A DNA stretch of 35,242 nt from an uncultured Sanguibacteroides sp. GTDB taxonomy: Bacteria; Bacteroidota; Bacteroidia; Bacteroidales; Marinifilaceae. The notes beneath the pieces are model-generated. The model did not search any database and was not told where the DNA came from. It worked only from the letters and a program-made list of their open reading frames with translations. The position numbers and the translations under genes are program-made. Location: the NCBI RefSeq assembly GCF_900543425.1, contig NZ_UQRQ01000030.1:1-35242 (forward strand), written 5' to 3'. The stretch's first letter is position 1. Every line of letters starts with the position of its first letter. Positions 23,176-29,195 of this stretch are shown here, in pieces.

Positions 23176-23367
23176 ATGATTATAGTTCCATTAAAAGAAG
23201 GCGAGAATATTGAAAGAGCGTTGAAAAAATTCAAGAGAAAATTCGAGAAAACCGGTGTTATTAAAGAATTAAGAGACCGTCAGGCTTTCACGAAACCTTC
23301 CGTAAGAAATCGTATGGCTCGTATGAAAGCTGCTTATCGTCAATCGTTGCAACAGGCAGAAGAATAA
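23176..23367 (+). CDS. rpsU: 30S ribosomal protein S21 (bS21)
   Basis: This 63-aa basic protein sits by the anti-Shine-Dalgarno end of 16S rRNA. The pattern MIIVPLKEGENIERALKKFKRKFEKTGVIKELR matches bS21 with RNA-binding basic residues throughout. In Bacteroidota bS21 helps hide the anti-SD, which is why most genes there lack SD sequences. It heads the rpsU-xer-hpf-tuf cluster. Confidence 0.96.
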   Translation: MIIVPLKEGENIERALKKFKRKFEKTGVIKELRDRQAFTKPSVRNRMARMKAAYRQSLQQAEE

Positions 23368-23380
23368 AAGACTTACATAA

Positions 23381-23401
23381 TTTTGTTTTTCAAAAACAAA
23401 A
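23381..23401 (+). other. AT-rich hairpin between rpsU and the recombinase gene
   Basis: TTTTGTTTTT (23381-23390) pairs with AAAAACAAAA (23392-23401) around one base. The stem is thermodynamically weak and no U run follows, so it is at most a partial attenuator or processing site after rpsU. Confidence 0.35.
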
Positions 23402-23435
23402 AGCGTAATTTAGTTACGTCTTTAAAATTTTGAAA

Positions 23436-24347
23436 ATGATGCAACTCCAGGCTTTTTTAGATTATCTGAGTCGTGTAAAAAGGTATTCTCCTCGCACGAT
23501 AGAGGCATACGAGATGGATTTGCGTCAATTTTTCGATTATTGTAAGTTGAGCGATTCGGAGGAGGATATTTTAAAAATAACTACCAAGTTAGTGAGGGGA
23601 TGGGTTATGGCGGAGATGAGTGGGGGAATGCGAAAAGTTGGGATCGGGAAAAAACTGAAAGCTACTTCCGGAAAACGAAAATTGAGTAGTGTAAATGCTT
23701 TTTTTCGTTTTTTGCTAAAGGAGGGAGTGTTGGAAGTAAATCCGGCGGAGGGAATTAGTGGTCCTAAAACGGCTAAACGATTACCTGTTTTCGTGAAAGA
23801 AGAGGAGATGGCCGCGATATTGGAAATGGGAGAAGGGGAAGGAGATTTTCCTTGCCTGCGCGATTGGTTGATTTTGTTGATGGCTTACGATACGGGGATG
23901 AGGCGTTCGGAAATAGTAGGGTTGAAGGTGTCTGATATCGATTTTCCCCGTCGGTGTATCCGGGTAACGGGGAAAGGAAACAAACAACGGGAGATTCCGG
24001 TCGTGGATGAGTTGGAGAAGGCGATGACGTATTATTTGGAGAGGAGGAAAGAGGTTGTTGTTCAGGAGCACGGCTTTTTTTTCGTGACCAATAGAGGTTT
24101 GCCTATCTACGATAAGTTCGTTTATCGGCTGGTTACCGAGAAACTGTCGAAAGATACCACTCTTTCCAAGAGAAGTCCACATGTATTGCGTCACTCTTTT
24201 GCGACTCACCTGTTGAATAACGGAGCGTCCATAGAGGGGATTCGGGAACTTTTAGGGCATTCGAGTCTGGCTGCCACCCAAGTCTACACGCACAACTCGG
24301 TAGAGAGTATGTTGAAGATTTTTAAACAAGCTCACCCACGAGCATAA
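23436..24347 (+). CDS. Tyrosine recombinase XerC/XerD-like
   Basis: This is a 303-aa site-specific recombinase that would resolve chromosome dimers at dif. An N-terminal SAM-like core-binding domain (about 1-110) precedes the catalytic domain. With the ATG at 23436 the catalytic residues are Arg156 (DTGMRRSE), Lys180 (TGKGNK), His249-x-x-Arg252 (HVLRHSFATH), His275 (LLGHSS) and nucleophile Tyr284 (QVYTH), so the set is complete. The frame extends 6 bp to a TTG at 23430, which I reject. Its fixed place after rpsU and before hpf argues for a core Xer and not a mobile-element integrase. XerC versus XerD cannot be settled by eye. Confidence 0.9.
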   Translation: MMQLQAFLDYLSRVKRYSPRTIEAYEMDLRQFFDYCKLSDSEEDILKITTKLVRGWVMAEMSGGMRKVGIGKKLKATSGKRKLSSVNAFFRFLLKEGVLEVNPAEGISGPKTAKRLPVFVKEEEMAAILEMGEGEGDFPCLRDWLILLMAYDTGMRRSEIVGLKVSDIDFPRRCIRVTGKGNKQREIPVVDELEKAMTYYLERRKEVVVQEHGFFFVTNRGLPIYDKFVYRLVTEKLSKDTTLSKRSPHVLRHSFATHLLNNGASIEGIRELLGHSSLAATQVYTHNSVESMLKIFKQAHPRA

Positions 24348-24352
24348 ATTAT

Positions 24353-24358
24353 AGGAGG
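24353..24358 (+). promoter_or_regulatory. Strong Shine-Dalgarno of hpf
   Basis: AGGAGG stands 7 nt before the hpf ATG. Nearly all other genes here lack such a site, so hpf may respond to how accessible the ribosome's anti-SD is. Confidence 0.75.
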
Positions 24359-24365
24359 AAACGGT

Positions 24366-24662
24366 ATGGAAATTAGAATTAATCCTGTAGGTTTTTCAGT
24401 AAATCCGGTTTTGGAAGAGTTGATCAATAAAAAATTCTCAAAACTGGAAAGGTATCACGACGGCATTATCGCGATTGTGGTGACGTTGAAATTGGAGAAG
24501 GATGACAATCTTGAAAACAAGTTAATGGAAGTGCGCGTCGATGTGAAGGGACAGGAAGTTTTCGTTAAGAAAAATGCTAAAACTTTTGAAGAGACGGTGG
24601 ATGAGTTGTACGACGTGTTGAAGCGTCAATTGACAAAGGCGAAGGAAAAGAGAGAAAATTAA
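24366..24662 (+). CDS. hpf: Ribosome hibernation-promoting factor, short form
   Basis: This is a 98-aa protein of the HPF/RaiA (YfiA) fold that binds the decoding centre and stores ribosomes in stationary phase. The beta-alpha-beta pattern (IRINPVGFSVNPVLEELINKKFSKLERYHDGI, then KLMEVRVDVKGQEVFVKKNAKTFEETVDELYDVLKRQL) is typical. It lacks the C-terminal dimerisation domain of long HPF. It is 18 bp after the recombinase gene and carries a strong SD. Confidence 0.92.
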   Translation: MEIRINPVGFSVNPVLEELINKKFSKLERYHDGIIAIVVTLKLEKDDNLENKLMEVRVDVKGQEVFVKKNAKTFEETVDELYDVLKRQLTKAKEKREN

Positions 24663-24669
24663 AAAAATG

Positions 24670-24688
24670 ATCTCATTTATTGTGAGAT
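24670..24688 (+). terminator. Weak terminator after hpf
   Basis: ATCTCA (24670-24675) pairs with TGAGAT (24683-24688), and ATGATTTTT follows. It is a short stem just before the tuf promoter and probably leaky. Confidence 0.4.
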
Positions 24689-24703
24689 ATGATTTTTAAT
24701 TTG

Positions 24704-24711
24704 TACATTTG
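24704..24711 (+). promoter_or_regulatory. tuf: -7 box of the tuf operon
   Basis: TACATTTG fits the consensus, with a TTG at 24680-24682 (21-bp spacer). Initiation near 24718 gives a leader of about 115 nt. No other TAnnTTTG box is evident between here and rpoC, so this may drive a very long transcript. Confidence 0.65.
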
Positions 24712-24733
24712 CAAGCCAAATTAAATGGGATTT

Positions 24734-24770
24734 CTCGCCTTGTTTGATCAAGAATCAGATAAACAGCGAG
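24734..24770 (+). promoter_or_regulatory. Structured leader hairpin of tuf
   Basis: CTCGC (24734-24738) pairs with GCGAG (24766-24770). Inside, TGTTT (24741-24745) pairs with AAACA (24761-24765), and a GAT/ATC apex follows. This is a stem-loop of about 37 nt within the EF-Tu leader, a candidate for translational or attenuation control. Confidence 0.45.
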
Positions 24771-24832
24771 TTACTTGCATGAATATAGAGTTATTGTGAT
24801 AAATTGTTTAATAATAAAATTGTTTTAGAGTT

Positions 24833-26020
24833 ATGGCTAAAGAACATTTTGACAGGTCAAAACCACACGTAAATATTGGTACTATCGGTCACGTTGACCA
24901 CGGTAAAACAACCTTGACAGCTGCGATTACGACAGTTTTGGCAAAAAAAGGTCTTTCTGAATTGCGTTCATTCGATTCTATCGACAACGCTCCGGAAGAG
25001 AAGGAAAGAGGTATTACCATTAATACTTCGCACGTAGAATATGAAACTGCAAATCGTCACTATGCGCACGTTGACTGTCCGGGACACGCCGACTATGTAA
25101 AGAACATGGTTACTGGTGCTGCTCAGATGGACGGTGCAATTCTGGTTTGTGCCGCAACTGATGGTCCGATGCCTCAAACGCGTGAGCATATCCTTTTGGC
25201 TCGTCAGGTAAACGTACCGAGAATGGTTGTTTTCTTGAACAAAGTGGATATGGTGGATGACGCTGAAATGTTGGAGTTGGTAGAAATGGAGATGAGAGAG
25301 TTGTTGTCTTTCTATGGATATGATGGTGACAATACTCCTATTATCATGGGTTCTGCTCTTGGTGCATTGAATGGAGAGGCTAAATGGGAAGAGAAAGTGA
25401 TGGAGTTGATGGAGGCTGTTGATACTTGGATTGAAATTCCTGAACGTGCAAAAGATAAACCGTTCTTGATGCCGGTTGAGGACGTATTCTCTATCACCGG
25501 TCGTGGTACTGTTGCTACTGGTCGTATCGAGACCGGAGTTGTTCACGTAGGCGATGAGTTGGAAATGATCGGTTTGGGTGCTGACGGAAAGAAAACCGTT
25601 TGTACGGGAGTTGAGATGTTCCGTAAACTTTTGGATGACGGAGAAGCTGGTGATAACGTAGGTTTATTGCTTCGCGGTGTTGATAAGAATGAGATCAAAC
25701 GCGGTATGGTGTTGGCAAAACCGAAATCAGTTACCCCGCATACTAAATTCAAAGCTGAGGTATATATTTTGAAAAAAGAAGAAGGTGGTCGTCACACTCC
25801 GTTCCACAACAGATACAGACCGCAGTTCTATATTCGTACATTGGACGTTACCGGAGAGATTACTTTACCGGAAGGACGCGAGATGGTAATGCCTGGTGAT
25901 AACTTGACCATTACGGTTGATTTGATCACTCCGGTAGCTTGTTCATTAGGTTTGCGTTTCGCTATCCGTGAGGGTGGTAGAACCGTAGGTGCCGGACAGA
26001 TTACTGAGATCATGGGTTAA
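24833..26020 (+). CDS. tuf: Elongation factor Tu
   Basis: This is a 395-aa GTPase that delivers aminoacyl-tRNA to the ribosome. G1 is GHVDHGKT (19-26), switch II is DCPGHADY (about 80-87), G4 is NKVDMVDD (about 135-142), and domains 2 and 3 follow with RGTVATGRIETG and a C-terminal GRTVGAGQITEI. Length is standard. Codon use is visibly biased toward preferred codons compared with neighbours such as the recombinase, as expected for a very highly expressed gene. Confidence 0.99.
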   Translation: MAKEHFDRSKPHVNIGTIGHVDHGKTTLTAAITTVLAKKGLSELRSFDSIDNAPEEKERGITINTSHVEYETANRHYAHVDCPGHADYVKNMVTGAAQMDGAILVCAATDGPMPQTREHILLARQVNVPRMVVFLNKVDMVDDAEMLELVEMEMRELLSFYGYDGDNTPIIMGSALGALNGEAKWEEKVMELMEAVDTWIEIPERAKDKPFLMPVEDVFSITGRGTVATGRIETGVVHVGDELEMIGLGADGKKTVCTGVEMFRKLLDDGEAGDNVGLLLRGVDKNEIKRGMVLAKPKSVTPHTKFKAEVYILKKEEGGRHTPFHNRYRPQFYIRTLDVTGEITLPEGREMVMPGDNLTITVDLITPVACSLGLRFAIREGGRTVGAGQITEIMG

Positions 26021-26074
26021 TGTGATTTGGGTCTGCGTTTTCGCAAACTTATAATCATAAACTACAATAAATTA

Positions 26075-26094
26075 GGGTCGGCTTCGGCTGACCC
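26075..26094 (+). other. Hairpin between tuf and tRNA-Trp
   Basis: GGGTCGGC (26075-26082) pairs with GCTGACCC (26087-26094) around a TTCG tetraloop, with one G-U. It lies 4 bp before the tRNA and has no U run, so it looks more like a processing or partial attenuation element than a terminator. Confidence 0.55.
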
Positions 26095-26098
26095 TTAT

Positions 26099-26171
26099 AC
26101 GGGAGTGGCTCAGTTGGTAGAGCATCGGTCTCCAAAACCGAGGGTCGGGAGTTCGAACCTCTCCTCCCGTG
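26099..26171 (+). tRNA. tRNA-Trp (anticodon CCA)
   Basis: This 73-nt cloverleaf has acceptor ACGGGAG/CTCCCGT, D arm GCTC/GAGC around AGTTGGTA, anticodon arm TCGGT-CTCCAAA-ACCGA with anticodon CCA, T arm GGGAG-TTCGAAC-CTCTC, and discriminator G. No CCA end is encoded. It is placed between tuf and secE, so it is probably cut from the tuf-secE-nusG transcript. Confidence 0.98.
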
Positions 26172-26193
26172 CAATTTAAAAAGAAAGAAACAG

Positions 26194-26385
26194 ATGAGAA
26201 TTAAAAGTTATATATCAGACGTTTACAACGAACTGGTAAATAAAGTATCCTGGCCTACGTGGTCTGAACTCCAGAGTAGTGCAACGATTGTGATGATTGC
26301 TTCCGTTATCATAGCCCTTTGCATATTCGCTATGGACTTTTCGTTCAGGCATATTATGACAGGTATATATAGTTTGTTTTATTAA
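26194..26385 (+). CDS. secE: Preprotein translocase subunit SecE
   Basis: This is a 63-aa membrane protein with a single transmembrane helix (about 30-50). The amphipathic N-terminal SDVYNELVNKVSWPTWSELQSS holds the conserved K-V-x-WP-T motif that clamps SecY. It is a short SecE, as in most bacteria outside the enterics. It is followed by nusG, the universal order. Confidence 0.95.
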   Translation: MRIKSYISDVYNELVNKVSWPTWSELQSSATIVMIASVIIALCIFAMDFSFRHIMTGIYSLFY

Positions 26386-26392
26386 AAATCTT

Positions 26393-26398
26393 GGAGGT
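26393..26398 (+). promoter_or_regulatory. Strong Shine-Dalgarno of nusG
   Basis: GGAGGT, a full match to the anti-SD, stands 7 nt before the nusG ATG. This is the same spacing as at hpf. secE, rplK, rplA, rplJ, rplL, rpoB and rpoC have none. Confidence 0.75.
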
Positions 26399-26405
26399 CT
26401 GACAC

Positions 26406-26954
26406 ATGGCTGAAATTAAAAAAAGATGGTATGTACTTCGAACAATTGGAGGCAAGGAGAAAAAGGTAAAGGAGTACATCGAAAATGAAATTGCCAGTTT
26501 AGGGCTTCAGGACTATGTTTCACAGGTTTTGGTGCCTGCCGAGAAGGTATATCAAGTACGTAACGGGAAGAAATTCAGTAGTGAACGGAATTTATATCCG
26601 GGTTATGTATTGATAGAGGCTGCTCTTGTTGGTGAAATTCCCCACATGCTTCGTGATATTACGAACGTGATTGGCTTCCTGGGGGAGACCAAGGGAGGAG
26701 ATCCTGTACCGATGCGCCAAGCGGAGGTAAACCGGATTTTAGGTACGGTGGATGAACTTGCGGAACAACCAGAGGAAATAAGTATCCCTTATTTCGTGGG
26801 CGAGTCGGTTAAGGTGACCGACGGACCTTTTAACGGTTTTACCGGTGTGATAGAGGAGGTGAATTCGGATAAGAAGAGATTAAAAGTAATTGTTAAAATC
26901 TTCGGACGTAAAACACCACTCGAACTAAGTTTCATGCAGGTAGAAAAAGAATAA
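26406..26954 (+). CDS. nusG: Transcription termination/antitermination protein NusG
   Basis: This 182-aa protein binds RNA polymerase and couples transcription to Rho or the ribosome. The NGN domain (about 5-115) contains KRWYVLRTIGGKEKKV and LYPGYVLIEA. The KOW domain (about 125-182) begins GESVKVTDGPFNGFTGVIEEV. Both domains are complete. It lies 20 bp after secE and has an unusually strong SD. Confidence 0.97.
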   Translation: MAEIKKRWYVLRTIGGKEKKVKEYIENEIASLGLQDYVSQVLVPAEKVYQVRNGKKFSSERNLYPGYVLIEAALVGEIPHMLRDITNVIGFLGETKGGDPVPMRQAEVNRILGTVDELAEQPEEISIPYFVGESVKVTDGPFNGFTGVIEEVNSDKKRLKVIVKIFGRKTPLELSFMQVEKE

Positions 26955-26975
26955 CAATTATTGATTAAAAAAATC

Positions 26976-27413
26976 ATGGCAAAAGAAGTTGAAGCAATTA
27001 TCAAGCTACAAATTAAAGCCGGAGCAGCAAATCCTTCTCCTCCAGTAGGTCCTGCGTTAGGTTCAAAAGGGGTCAATATCATGGACTTCTGCAAGCAATT
27101 CAATGCGAGAACTCAGGATCAGGCAGGAAAGATTATCCCGGTGATTATTCAGGTGTACGGTGATAAGTCATTTGATTTTATCACGAAACAACCTCCTGTT
27201 GCTGTTCAGCTTTTGGAAGTAGCCAAATTGAAATCCGGATCTGCAGAGCCTAACCGTAAAAAGGTGGCTTCTATTACTTGGGCTCAAGTAAAAGAGATTG
27301 CAGAGTCTAAGATGAAAGATTTGAATGCTTTTGAAGTAGAGAAAGCGATGAGTATGGTAGCTGGTACTGCCAGAAGTATGGGTATCACTGTTGACGGTGA
27401 GAGACCTTTTTAA
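26976..27413 (+). CDS. rplK: 50S ribosomal protein L11 (uL11)
   Basis: This 145-aa protein of the GTPase-associated centre has the Pro-rich AAANPSPPVGPALGSKGVNI-like linker and C-terminal ARSMGITVDG. The frame is open to a TTG at 26961, but MAKEVEAIIKLQIKAG from ATG 26976 is the conserved start. It lies 21 bp after nusG and 24 bp before rplA. Confidence 0.97.
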   Translation: MAKEVEAIIKLQIKAGAANPSPPVGPALGSKGVNIMDFCKQFNARTQDQAGKIIPVIIQVYGDKSFDFITKQPPVAVQLLEVAKLKSGSAEPNRKKVASITWAQVKEIAESKMKDLNAFEVEKAMSMVAGTARSMGITVDGERPF

Positions 27414-27437
27414 TGAATTTGTAATACTTCAAACGTA

Positions 27438-28133
27438 ATGAGTAGACTGACAAAAAATAAGAAGTTAGCTTTAGAAAAGATCGAAGGTGGAAAAGTGTAT
27501 TCTATCGACGAGGCTGCACAACTTGTAAAAGAGATTACTTTTACCAAGTTTGATGCGTCAGTAGACCTGGACGTTCGATTAGGAGTAGATCCGCGTAAAG
27601 CCAATCAAATGGTGCGCGGTGTATGTACTTTACCTCATGGTACCGGAAAAGAAGTAAGAGTATTGGTTTTATGTACGCCTGACAAGGTGGATGAAGCTAA
27701 GGCTGCCGGTGCGGATTACGTGGGATTGGATGATTATATCGAGAAAATCAAAGGTGGTTGGACCGATGTGGATATCATCATTACTATGCCTTCCGTGATG
27801 GGTAAAGTAGGTGCTCTTGGTAGAATATTGGGTCCTCGTGGATTGATGCCAAACCCGAAGAGCGGTACGGTAACTCCGGAAATCGGAAAAGCTGTTACTG
27901 AAGTAAAGCAAGGTAAGATCGACTTTAAGGTTGACAAATTTGGTATTATTCACGCCTCTATAGGTAAAGTATCATTTGATGCCGTTAAAATTTTAGAAAA
28001 CGCGAGAGAATTCTTGAACGTGATCAACAAATTGAAACCGGCAGCAGCAAAAGGAACCTATGTTAAGAGTGTATATCTGTCAAGTACGATGAGTCCCGGT
28101 ATTCAAGTAGAACCAAAGTCATTACTTGATTAA
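27438..28133 (+). CDS. rplA: 50S ribosomal protein L1 (uL1)
   Basis: This 231-aa L1-stalk protein has family landmarks FDASVDLDVRLGVDPRKANQMVRG and LGRILGPRGLMPNPKSGTVT, with the conserved C-terminal YLSSTMSPGIQVE. In other bacteria L1 represses its own operon by binding the message; no such site is obvious before rplK here. Confidence 0.97.
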   Translation: MSRLTKNKKLALEKIEGGKVYSIDEAAQLVKEITFTKFDASVDLDVRLGVDPRKANQMVRGVCTLPHGTGKEVRVLVLCTPDKVDEAKAAGADYVGLDDYIEKIKGGWTDVDIIITMPSVMGKVGALGRILGPRGLMPNPKSGTVTPEIGKAVTEVKQGKIDFKVDKFGIIHASIGKVSFDAVKILENAREFLNVINKLKPAAAKGTYVKSVYLSSTMSPGIQVEPKSLLD

Positions 28134-28163
28134 TTTTGTAACCTTAAAAAGGACCTCAGTAGT

Positions 28164-28682
28164 ATGAAAAAAGAAGAGAAAAAAGTCATTATAGACAGCT
28201 TGACGGAGCAGGTTAACGAATATAAGCATCTTTATGTAGCCGATATTGCGGGTTTGGATGCAGTCGCCACTCAGGCGTTGCGCAGGGCTTGTTTTGACGC
28301 TAACATAAAGCTTATACAGGTTAAAAACACCTTATTGAAAAAGGCTCTTGAGAACGCTAACAACAATTACGAGGAGATCTTCGTTTCTTTGAAAGGAAGT
28401 AGCGCCGTGATGTTGAGCGAGACAGGTAATGCTCCTGCCAAATTGATCAAAGAGTTCCGTAAAGATAAGGATAAACCCGCATTTAAAGCCGCTTTCGTTG
28501 AGGAATGCGCTTATGTAGGCGAAAATCAATTAGACGCGTTGATCAATATTAAGTCTAAGGAAGAGTTGATTGGGGATATCATCTTGATGCTTCAATCTCC
28601 GATGCAGAACGTTATTTCTGCTTTGCAATCCGGACAAAATACGATCGCGGGTGTTGTTAAGACACTGTCTGAAAAAGAATAA
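28164..28682 (+). CDS. rplJ: 50S ribosomal protein L10 (uL10)
   Basis: This 172-aa protein is the base of the ribosomal stalk. The N-terminal RNA-binding part has ALRRACFDANIKLIQVKNTLLKKAL, and the C-terminal helix (about 140-172) binds L12 dimers. The gap to rplA is only 30 nt, too short for the long L10-L12 autoregulatory leader known in E. coli. Confidence 0.96.
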   Translation: MKKEEKKVIIDSLTEQVNEYKHLYVADIAGLDAVATQALRRACFDANIKLIQVKNTLLKKALENANNNYEEIFVSLKGSSAVMLSETGNAPAKLIKEFRKDKDKPAFKAAFVEECAYVGENQLDALINIKSKEELIGDIILMLQSPMQNVISALQSGQNTIAGVVKTLSEKE

Positions 28683-28724
28683 TTTTTTAAGTTAAGTAAC
28701 AAACAATTTTAAATTAGTATAGAA

Positions 28725-29102
28725 ATGGCAGATTTGAAAAAACTTGCAGAAGAGCTAGTAAACCTTACCGTAAAAGACGTAAAAGAATTAGCTGACATTT
28801 TAAAAGAAGAGTACGGAATCGAACCTGCAGCTGCTGCTGTAGCTGTTGCTGCTCCTGCAGCTGGTGGTGCTGCTGCCGCTGAAGCAGAGCAAACTGAATT
28901 CGATGTAATTCTTAAATCAGCTGGTGCTGCTAAATTAGCTGTTGTTAAGTTAGTGAAAGAATTGACCGGTCTTGGATTGAAAGAGGCTAAAGAAGTAGTT
29001 GACAAGGCTCCGGCTCCATTGAAAGAAAAAGTTTCTAAAGAAGAAGCTAACTCATTGAAAGCTCAATTAGAAGAAGCAGGAGCTGAAGTTGAACTTAAAT
29101 AA
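28725..29102 (+). CDS. rplL: 50S ribosomal protein L7/L12 (bL12)
   Basis: This 125-aa multi-copy stalk protein recruits translation factors. It has an N-terminal dimerisation domain (1-35), an Ala-rich flexible hinge (about 37-53), and a C-terminal domain with FDVILKSAGAAKLAVVKLVKELTGLGLKEAKEVVD. It is followed by a strong hairpin before rpoB, which may set the ratio of L12 to polymerase. Confidence 0.98.
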   Translation: MADLKKLAEELVNLTVKDVKELADILKEEYGIEPAAAAVAVAAPAAGGAAAAEAEQTEFDVILKSAGAAKLAVVKLVKELTGLGLKEAKEVVDKAPAPLKEKVSKEEANSLKAQLEEAGAEVELK

Positions 29103-29125
29103 GGTATAAAACCGGTAGGTTTTTA

Positions 29126-29154
29126 GGTTTAGAGTCTTACGCGGACTCTAAACC
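29126..29154 (+). terminator. Hairpin between rplL and rpoB, possible attenuator
   Basis: GGTTTAGAGTC (29126-29136) pairs perfectly with GACTCTAAACC (29144-29154) around a 7-nt loop, then ATTTTGTTGTT follows. In E. coli a partial terminator and an RNase III site occupy this position. A leaky terminator is the likely role here. Confidence 0.65.
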
Positions 29155-29195
29155 ATTTTGTTGTTATGATTGTTTAGGTTCAAAAAAAATAATAG

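Noticed and set aside
23436..24347. Tyrosine recombinase as a sign of a mobile element
   Set aside because: No att-like repeats, tRNA junction or phage genes are adjacent, and the rpsU-xer-hpf-tuf order looks like core genome.
24968..25546. 192-codon open frame antisense to tuf
   Set aside because: It lies wholly inside the EF-Tu gene, has low-complexity His/Ser-rich translation, no promoter and no recognisable domain. It reflects the biased codon use of tuf.
26034..26045. TGCG-TTTT-CGCA hairpin after tuf as a terminator
   Set aside because: The stem is only four pairs without a U run, and tRNA-Trp, secE and nusG downstream have no promoter of their own.
28709..29005. Ala/Ser-rich open frame antisense to rplL
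   Set aside because: It mirrors the Ala-rich hinge codons of L7/L12 and is not a gene.
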